Assembly: GCF_947507565.1 (NCBI RefSeq) | Contig: NC_089177.1 | Location: 1,610,648-1,674,647, forward strand | Source of the DNA: Oscarella lobularis | Lineage: Eukaryota; Porifera; Homoscleromorpha; Homosclerophorida; Oscarellidae | Length of the DNA: 64,000 bases | Reading direction: 5' to 3' | In this document: positions 58,061-64,000 of the stretch, in pieces | Numbering within the stretch: position 1 is the stretch's first letter | Layout: each line of letters starts with the position of its first letter | Translations under genes and position numbers: made by a program | Notes under the pieces: model-generated | What the model saw: the letters and a program-made list of their open reading frames with translations, nothing else | The model's database searches: none | What the model was told of the DNA's origin: nothing

Positions 58061-59938
58061 CTACAAAAAATCTAAGAGTACTCTCCTCTTAGCCATGTTT
58101 CCACTAGACATATCTTCAGACCTGACGACGACTTCCGTAGCTCCAAATTGCATAAATACCTTAATAACTCTGTTTTTGCCTTTAGCCGTGTTCGGCATAG
58201 GTAGTTTCATGACAGCGGCTTTCTTAACGCCCTCATCAGTAGTATAGCGAGGATTGACGTCGTCAGACGTGCATATGATGACTTTGACTTCTATTGAGTC
58301 GGGACACAAGGGAGAAAAGGTGTTCACTATCTCCTGCCCTATTTCAATTTCAGTGTTTTTTCTGACAAAAACAGTGAAGGTAAAGGCGCACTTTGCCACA
58401 CCGTCGTCTCCATAGGTAAGCTGTGACTCGGGATCAACACCGCGACGAAAATCTCGGCTGCTTTCCACTCCGTAGGTGTACTTGACCCGACGGCTAAGAA
58501 AGACTAGGGGATCATGTCCAAACAGCACCGAACCCATTACAACAGAAAGAGACGGTTCGCGTGCAGCAATCACGCGAAGACCGAATGATTTCTCGAAGGC
58601 CTCTTTCAGGTAGTCTTGAAGCAGTCTGCACGTGGCAAAGCCACCGACTAAGATCATGAATTTGATATTTGAAATCTTTTCGAGGAGATGCTTGAGATGA
58701 GCAAGAATGTTAGCAAATACTGGCTCAAATAACTTTCGGACTTCCGGGAAATTGATTGTTAATTTTCCGTGGGAGAATTTCACGTTGGCATTGTTGAATC
58801 GATTGATGCTGTCCTTTACGGACTTTCCTTCGCTGATCATGAATCCGTAAAAATCAAACGGCAGTTCAACGAAGAGCTTCCCGTTTTGTTCTGCGCAACG
58901 CTTTGCTGACTCAAATTTATTTGACATTAGATCTACCCAATCGCCTTGGTGCTCACGGCGGAACTTGTCGATGGAAGCCTGGCCGAAAACGCGAACTAAC
59001 AGATCAACGAAATTTTTATCTACATACGTTCCGCCCCAGGCACCTCCTGTGGCGTGATGCAGCTCTCTGATCAGATCATCCTGCTGAACCTCATGAACAG
59101 CAACATCGACTGTTCCACCTCCCAGATCAGCTAAGAGATACCTCGTGCCGGACTCGTATGCAACACTCGTGTTCTCTGTTTCATGAACGGCACTCGACAT
59201 GAGATGAATTGCCTTGCAATATACTGCAGCTGCTTCGGGTTCCAACGAAATTACAAGACGTTCAGGATGGAAAAGAGACGTGAGGCCTCCCTATAAAAAA
59301 CATCTAATAAACGCAATCAGTAGAGCCTTTTACCTCATATGCAGCTTCCCTCATGATCTGCTTAGCCCCGTCATCCCAGATAGCAGGAACGGTGATGACC
59401 CACTTAACATGCTGTGGATCAACGTCGTACATGGAGCAACTGCTAATTTGATCAATGGCGGCATCTTTGAAATGGCCAAGTGAAAAAGCAAAAACCGTTT
59501 TAAGAGGAATTTCCTTTCCGTTGGCAGCAATAGCCATTGAAGAACGAGAAAGATGCTAGAGAGTGGCAAGGGTAACAACAAAAGTAGCCAATGAAAGTCT
59601 AACGAGCAGAAAGTCTAACGAACAGATTCTACCTTGGTCTGGTGAAGGCTCATTTTGAATCGACTGAAATACATCCACTGCTTCTGGCCCTCTTCATCTA
59701 GCTCTATATTATAGTAATGCAGTGCCTTATGACCGAACGAGTGAAAGCTGCCGTCGGGTTTTAGAAGGAGAGCAGTAGGAACTTTTCCCGGTGTGGGGCA
59801 GCCAGCAATGGGACTGTGGCCATCTACTTCGCGAATGGCTTGGATAGCGTACTTCTCGTCAGTGAAGGACATGGCGTAGCCGCTGTAGGTGGTCCCTACG
59901 TCGATTGCGACGACTAAGAACCGCGCTTCGTCGGCCAT
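58061..59938 (-). CDS. HSPA12-like atypical Hsp70 ATPase
   Basis: Three exons: 59938-59633, 59555-59334, 59290-58061, all phase 0; 585 residues from MADEARF (an upstream Met at 59968 would add ten). Hsp70/actin ATPase motifs are present: phosphate 1 VAIDVGTTYSGYA, connect region WVITVPAIWDDGAKQIMREA, phosphate 2 LLADLGGGTVDVAVHEV, and adenosine motif MILVGGFATCRLLQDYLKEA. The substrate-binding part is short and unlike DnaK, as in HSPA12A/B, which are large families in invertebrates. Likely cytosolic, with roles in stress or immunity known for the family. It is head-to-head with GALM, 140 bp apart. Confidence 0.9.
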
Positions 59939-60078
59939 TTTTTCCCGAAGAAATTTGGGGTGGAGCACTTTCCGTTTCGTTAGCGCACGCGCTTCACTCG
60001 CTCTGAGTTTTCGAACGGCTCGTGTACACTACGCTGTGCTGAACGCACTCTTGACTTCATACGTTCAAGTTTGATTGG
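59939..60078. promoter_or_regulatory. Probable bidirectional promoter (HSPA12-like / GALM)
   Basis: Only 140 bp separate the two divergent start codons (109 bp if the upstream HSPA12 Met is used). No TATA box is visible. Both 5' UTRs and the promoter elements must overlap here; the call rests on spacing alone. Confidence 0.55.
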
Positions 60079-61532
60079 ATGATGACGACTACTGTCGTGA
60101 AATCGACGTTTGGCATGCTTCCTGATGGAAAGGAAGTCGCTCTTTATACTTTCGAGAGCGCGAGTGGCTTTCAGTTTAGCGTCAGCGCTTTAGGAGCTGC
60201 CATAGTTTCCGTTTTCTGCCCAAGTCGGTTAGTTCTTCTAGTCGATCACGTGATGTACTAGTAGCGTGCAAAATCACAGGAAGAGTGCAACAAGCGACAT
60301 CGTGCTCGGTTTCGACGATCTGTCCGGTAATCCCTTTGAACAACTAAGAGCATAATAAGTTGAACTAATTGTACCGGTAGGTTACCTAAATCAAACGCCC
60401 TACCTTGGAGTGACGGTTGGGCGTGTTGCCAATCGCATTGCTAATGGCCGGTTTACCCTCGACGGCAACGAGATAGTGCTAGCTCAAAACAACGGAAAGA
60501 ATCATCTCCACGGAGGCGTAATCGGATTTGACAAAGTGATGTCATATTCTCGCATGAATTAAACCTAAGCGATTAATTAGTTATTAAAACGTTTAGAAAC
60601 TTTGGTCAAGTAAGGCCAATGAGGCTGAAGGCTGCGTGACGTTTACGTACAGAAGCGAAGATGGAGAAGAAGGCTATCCAGGGCAGCTTGACTGCACGGT
60701 GAAATTCTCTTTGGCAAAAGGAAATGGCATCCGAATTCAGTACAGCGCGACTACAACCAAAGCGACGCCTATCAATTTATCTAATCATTCCTATTTTAAT
60801 TTGGGGGGTCAGGTATTGCAATAGTGGATATTAATTAGGCTACGGTATTTTGCCATTATTTAAAATTTTCCTCCTAGGCATCGGGGTCAGTTTTGGATGA
60901 TCATGTAGTTGAAATCTTGGCATCTCGCTATACGCCAGTTGACGATACTGCAATTCCAACAGGTGATCTCTACGAGATACTAGTACTACTTCTCCATGTG
61001 TAACAAACTGGAGGTTTTAGGAGAAATTGCAAATGTTGAGGGGTCACCGTTTGATTTCAGAAAGCCTGCATCTATAGGAAGTCGTATTGAGTCGACACCA
61101 GACCGGCGAGGTTACGATCACAATTATGTGCTGAGCGTTCCAAAGGATGCCATGCACGGAACGTTGCAGCTCATTTCTAGGTACTGTATGTCCCTCAGAT
61201 GGGAAAAAATTTAATTTCTGTCTTGGAAAAGCGTTTTTCATTCCGGAACTGAAAGAAAGATGGAAGTATTTTCTACGCAGCCTGGCATGCAACTCTACAC
61301 GGGAAACTTTCTCGATGGGTCAGTGATTGGCAAAGGCAAACATGCGTATCAAAGACACGAAGGGTTCTGCATGGAGACGCAGAATTTCCCTGACGCTGTC
61401 AATCAGGTAACCGTCTTTTCTCTAGAATCTCTGCGTTTAGCGGAAATTTTTCCGTAGGAAGCTTTTCCATCTTGTGTCCTAAGGCCATCACAAACGTATT
61501 GCCATGAAACTGTGTACCAATTTTCTTGGTGA
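60079..61532 (+). CDS. GALM: Aldose 1-epimerase (galactose mutarotase)
   Basis: Eight or so short exons. Conserved mutarotase motifs in order: SALGAAIVSVFCPSR, DIVLGFDDLSGY, YLGVTVGRVANRIANGRF, NGKNHLHGG (substrate-binding His), TPINLSNHSYFNLGG (catalytic His), RYTPVDDTAIPTGE, DHNYVL, and near the C terminus FCMETQNFPDAVNQ with the catalytic Glu. Ends YCHETVYQFSW at TGA 61532. It interconverts alpha and beta anomers of galactose and glucose at the entry of the Leloir pathway, in the cytosol. The enzyme looks complete with catalytic residues kept. Starts with MMTTTVVKSTFG, and the second Met may be used. Confidence 0.95.
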
Positions 61533-61600
61533 AAGCATGCCTGTCTTCTATTTTCTTAATTTTTGCGCGTTAAGAGCGGCTGAGCAAGCTGGCTGAGCGG

Positions 61601-61647
61601 TAGCCTCGTACCCAGGCCCTTTCTCCGGTTGCTTGGGTACGAGGCTA
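61601..61647. repeat. Hairpin with 17-bp arms
   Basis: 61601-61617 and 61631-61647 are reverse complements with one mismatch (TAGCCTCGTACCCAGGC). Lies between GALM and the WWE exon. Its core is related to the hairpins at 2066 and 38756. Confidence 0.8.
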
Positions 61648-61725
61648 GCTGAGTAGCCGGCTGATGATGCGAATTTTTGGAAGGTGCGCGCGTTAGATAA
61701 CTGCGACCCTTGGTTTTCCGCTGCC

Positions 61726-61975
61726 ATGGCTGCGCCTGCTGTACTTCCGCGCCGTTATTTGTGGGAATGGAAAGATCCTAATGACGTTAGTCGGCTGTGG
61801 AAGCCGTTCAGTATCGAGCTGAACGAAGAGCTCGAAGCAGGCTCCTCCGCGGGAGAACTCAAGTTCGAAATCGCCGGGTCGCCTTACATTGCCCACTTTT
61901 CACGATCGCCAATGATACAAATCAACGAAGCGACAAAGTACAAGAGGGAAATAAGGCGCAGAGAAGGCAACTTCG
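61726..61975 (+). CDS. First exon of a WWE-domain protein (partial)
   Basis: From MAAPAVLPRRYLWEWKD at 61726 (an upstream in-frame Met at 61684 is less likely) to a donor GGTAGG at 61976. The exon encodes a WWE-type fold: LWEWKDPNDVSRLWKPFSIE, ELEAGSSAGELKFEI, SPYIAHFSRSPMIQINEATK, ending in basic REIRRREG. WWE domains bind iso-ADP-ribose or ADP-ribose ends and occur in Deltex/RNF146 ubiquitin ligases and PARPs. No following exon can be found in the last 2 kb, which is filled with mobile elements, so the gene either runs beyond the window or is broken. Confidence 0.7.
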
Positions 61976-62019
61976 GTAGGTTCGGGCCAAGTACAGAGTA
62001 GAGCACGGATCCTTGGTAT

Positions 62020-62317
62020 ACTAGAGAATGATGGCCCACTCCCGTACACAAGCATGTCTTCAAATGCAGAGAAAATTATGAAATACAATACGTCAGAAAA
62101 GCGCCTAATTAGAAAAACATTTAAAATTATGTAGATATGTACAGTATGTAGGTAGGACTGAGCTGTAGGGGCTAAGGGCAGTGATGACTACGTGAATATG
62201 TGGCAACATAAAATTAAAATTTATGACGTCACACTATGTAATGAACTCGCGTACGGAAAGCGGTGGGAGGCTCTGCATGATGGCAACACGGTGAACACCG
62301 GGCCATCATTCTCTAGT
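62020..62317. mobile_element. MITE with perfect 18-bp terminal inverted repeats
   Basis: The ends 62020-62037 and 62300-62317 are perfect reverse complements (ACTAGAGAATGATGGCCC). The 298-bp element has no coding capacity. Most of it, lacking the left terminus, is repeated at 63640-63915. It sits in what would be the first intron of the WWE gene. Family unknown. Confidence 0.85.
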
Positions 62318-63572
62318 GATTGTGACGTCAGAGCGTGACAATCAAAACCGTCGTTTCGCCTTCTAAGCGCATTTATAAAACGGAAAATACCACCGAACAA
62401 TTTGTTACGGGGGTTTCTAAGCATTTTATCCGTTTATGGAGCCGACCACCGCAGTTGTACGGGGTGGCAAACGCAGTTTGCGAGCCCGTATAACGGCGAG
62501 GGAGGCTCTCTCAAACGTGATGTTAGGCGCCGGAAGTGTATGTTTGTCTGTCTTTCTGTCTGTCTGTCTGTCTGTCGGTGACGCTATTGTGACGTCACAT
62601 AGGAAAAACCCTTTGTAAAGCACATGCGTGACATAGGGCCTAAAACGGTGACGGCAGGACGGAGTTTCAAACACGCATGCGTCGTAGTTAGGGTTACTCC
62701 CCGCCTTCGAATGTTCTCCGAAAGCGCTGAATTTACCCTATCTAGCCCCTGACAAGTGCATTTTCTCTGGCGAAAATGCAAAAATATCACAATGCTTCAC
62801 TGAAACAAACACGCATCGAGCGGGGGCCCTCGTACGAATAGTATCGTCTACAAGTTCTATTTTTGTCGCCCAGCTTCCCCCAAAACGACAGTAGTGTAAA
62901 TAAAAAGCAGTATTCTTTGGCTTTGACGCTAAAAGAAAGCTGTTTTTACTTATCGTATTTTAGCAAAATTCGAAACACCGTGGGTCGTTAGGCGCGATTG
63001 AGGCGCGACTCAGCTATTTTTCAAGCGCGTTTACAAATCCCTACGCTCTCGTAAATTTTAGAAGCTATTTATAGAGAAAACGTGCGGTTCCTAGTGCGTT
63101 CGGCAGTCCTAAAACTTTCAAACCGCTTTTTCTCGATTGACGTCCCCCTCAACTAAAATGACGTCAGGGCTAAAATCAAAGCTTATTCATTGAAGCTTTG
63201 ATGTGCGTAATCTCAAGCTTAGACAATTCGAACTCGTCTTAGCCGAGCCCTTTTTCTTTCACAAGGTCTCCATGGAACGTTAACTATTTACTTCATTAGC
63301 TGATTTAAGGCGCGTGCGCGACAAGGTGTGCGTCATTGGCTCTCCGCCCATTGTCACGTACAAGCACTCGTACATGCGCATTTGAAACTCCGTCCTGCCA
63401 ACGGTGACCCGAAAAAGGCGATTAACGGCGCGAATAAAGCGTTTTTTCTTTCATAAACGGAAAAAATGCTTAGAAACCCCTGTTTCCAATTGATCTGTGC
63501 TATTTTCCGTATTATAAATGCGCTGAGAAACCGAAACGACAGTTTTGATTGTCACGCTCTGACGTCACAATC
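62318..63572. mobile_element. Fold-back element with long inverted arms
   Basis: It begins directly at the end of the MITE. The first 31 bases (62318-62348) are perfectly complementary to 63542-63572. Imperfect pairing continues inward: GGGTTTCTAAGCATTTT at about 62410 with its complement near 63475, and GGCAGGACGGAGTTTCAAA at about 62653 with its complement near 63395. The interior has no open frame of note. Probably a non-autonomous DNA transposon about 1.25 kb long. Confidence 0.75.
62541..62577. repeat. TGTC microsatellite
   Basis: Tandem TGTC/TTTC tetranucleotides, about nine units, within the fold-back element. Confidence 0.9.
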
Positions 63573-63639
63573 AAAAGTATCCACTCATGTACAGTATGTG
63601 GGTGGGTATGTACGCGTGTACGGGTAACAAGAAATATGA

Positions 63640-63915
63640 CCCGTACACATGCATAGGTCTTCTTGAAATACAGAGCACATTATCAAATACAGTACGTCAG
63701 AAAAGCGCCTAATTAGGAAAACATTGCAATCATGCAAGTATTTACACTATGTAGGTAGGACTGAGCTGTAGTAGCTAACGGCTGTAATAACCGCGTGAAT
63801 ATGTGACAACATAAAAAATTATTACGTCACACTATGTTATGCACTCGCGTACGATAAGCGGTGGGAGGCTCTGCATGATGGCAACACGGTGAACACCGGG
63901 CCATCATTCTCTAGT
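63640..63915. mobile_element. Second, 5'-truncated copy of the MITE
   Basis: Direct repeat of most of 62041-62317, diverged in scattered positions. It keeps the right terminus GGGCCATCATTCTCTAGT (63898-63915) but lacks the left inverted terminus. The sequence after 63915 (AACGCTTTATTCGCGCCG) matches, inverted or direct, other stretches of the neighbouring element near 63430, so several copies are nested or joined here. Confidence 0.8.
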
Positions 63916-64000
63916 CAATAAAAAAACGCTTTATTCGCGCCGTAAATCGCCTTTTTCGGGTCACCGTTTTGGGCCCCATTTCGCGCATGCGCTTTACAAA

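Noticed and set aside
1-64000. CRISPR arrays, bacterial operons or integrated prophage
   Set aside because: No regularly spaced repeats or phage genes; introns and animal domains show a eukaryotic nuclear sequence.

Overview
This is nuclear DNA of an early-branching animal, most likely a sponge and, by inference, a homoscleromorph such as Oscarella. Genes are intron-rich with short GT-AG introns (about 45-100 bp) and lie close together. Animal families recur: FAN1, HLCS, ZCCHC4, GALM, HSPA12, a TRPA channel, and death-domain and WWE proteins. A 2.75 kb block at 42.3-45.1 kb is mitochondrial DNA read with UGA as Trp. Its order (trnS-trnP-nad4-trnH-trnE-nad6-nad3) and the GTG start of nad6 fit a sponge mitochondrial genome.

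Layout. 1-3.2 kb: no gene, one strong hairpin. 3.3-8.5 kb: tandem pair of intronless ZYG11/ZER1-like LRR-ARM genes. 8.8-12.1 kb: intronless receptor kinase with a kelch-like ectodomain. 12.8-23.1 kb: giant ankyrin-Roc-COR-death protein (3,316 aa, about 60 ankyrin repeats in one 6.95 kb exon). 23.5-26.3 kb: unrecognised 9-exon gene with a KH domain. 26.5-29.7 kb: FAN1 nuclease. 30.0-31.6 kb: biotin-protein ligase (HLCS), cut off by a 200-N gap and a large inverted repeat. 33.5-38.2 kb: a second, 16-exon ankyrin-Roc-COR-death gene. 39.0-39.8 kb: decayed copy of the 3' half of HLCS. 40.4-46.4 kb: two near-identical secreted LamG-like genes (minus strand) flanking the mitochondrial insertion. 46.6-48.4 kb: ZCCHC4 (minus). 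48.6-51.9 kb: TIR - degenerate TIR - SLOG-like protein. 52.5-57.2 kb: TRPA-type channel (minus). 58.1-61.5 kb: divergent pair HSPA12-like (minus) and GALM (plus). 61.7 kb to the end: first exon of a WWE-domain gene whose downstream sequence is filled with inverted-repeat mobile elements.

Biology. Several genes belong to stress, death or innate-immune signalling: two DAPK-like proteins that lack the kinase, a receptor kinase, a TIR-SLOG protein that may both make and sense an NAD-derived signal, a TRPA channel, an HSPA12 chaperone and a WWE (ADP-ribose-binding) exon. The TIR-SLOG gene is the best candidate for a little-described system. The enzymes FAN1, HLCS, ZCCHC4 and GALM are ordinary housekeeping genes. 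Exon models were built by hand from reading frame, splice dinucleotides and phase. No alignment or domain search was run.
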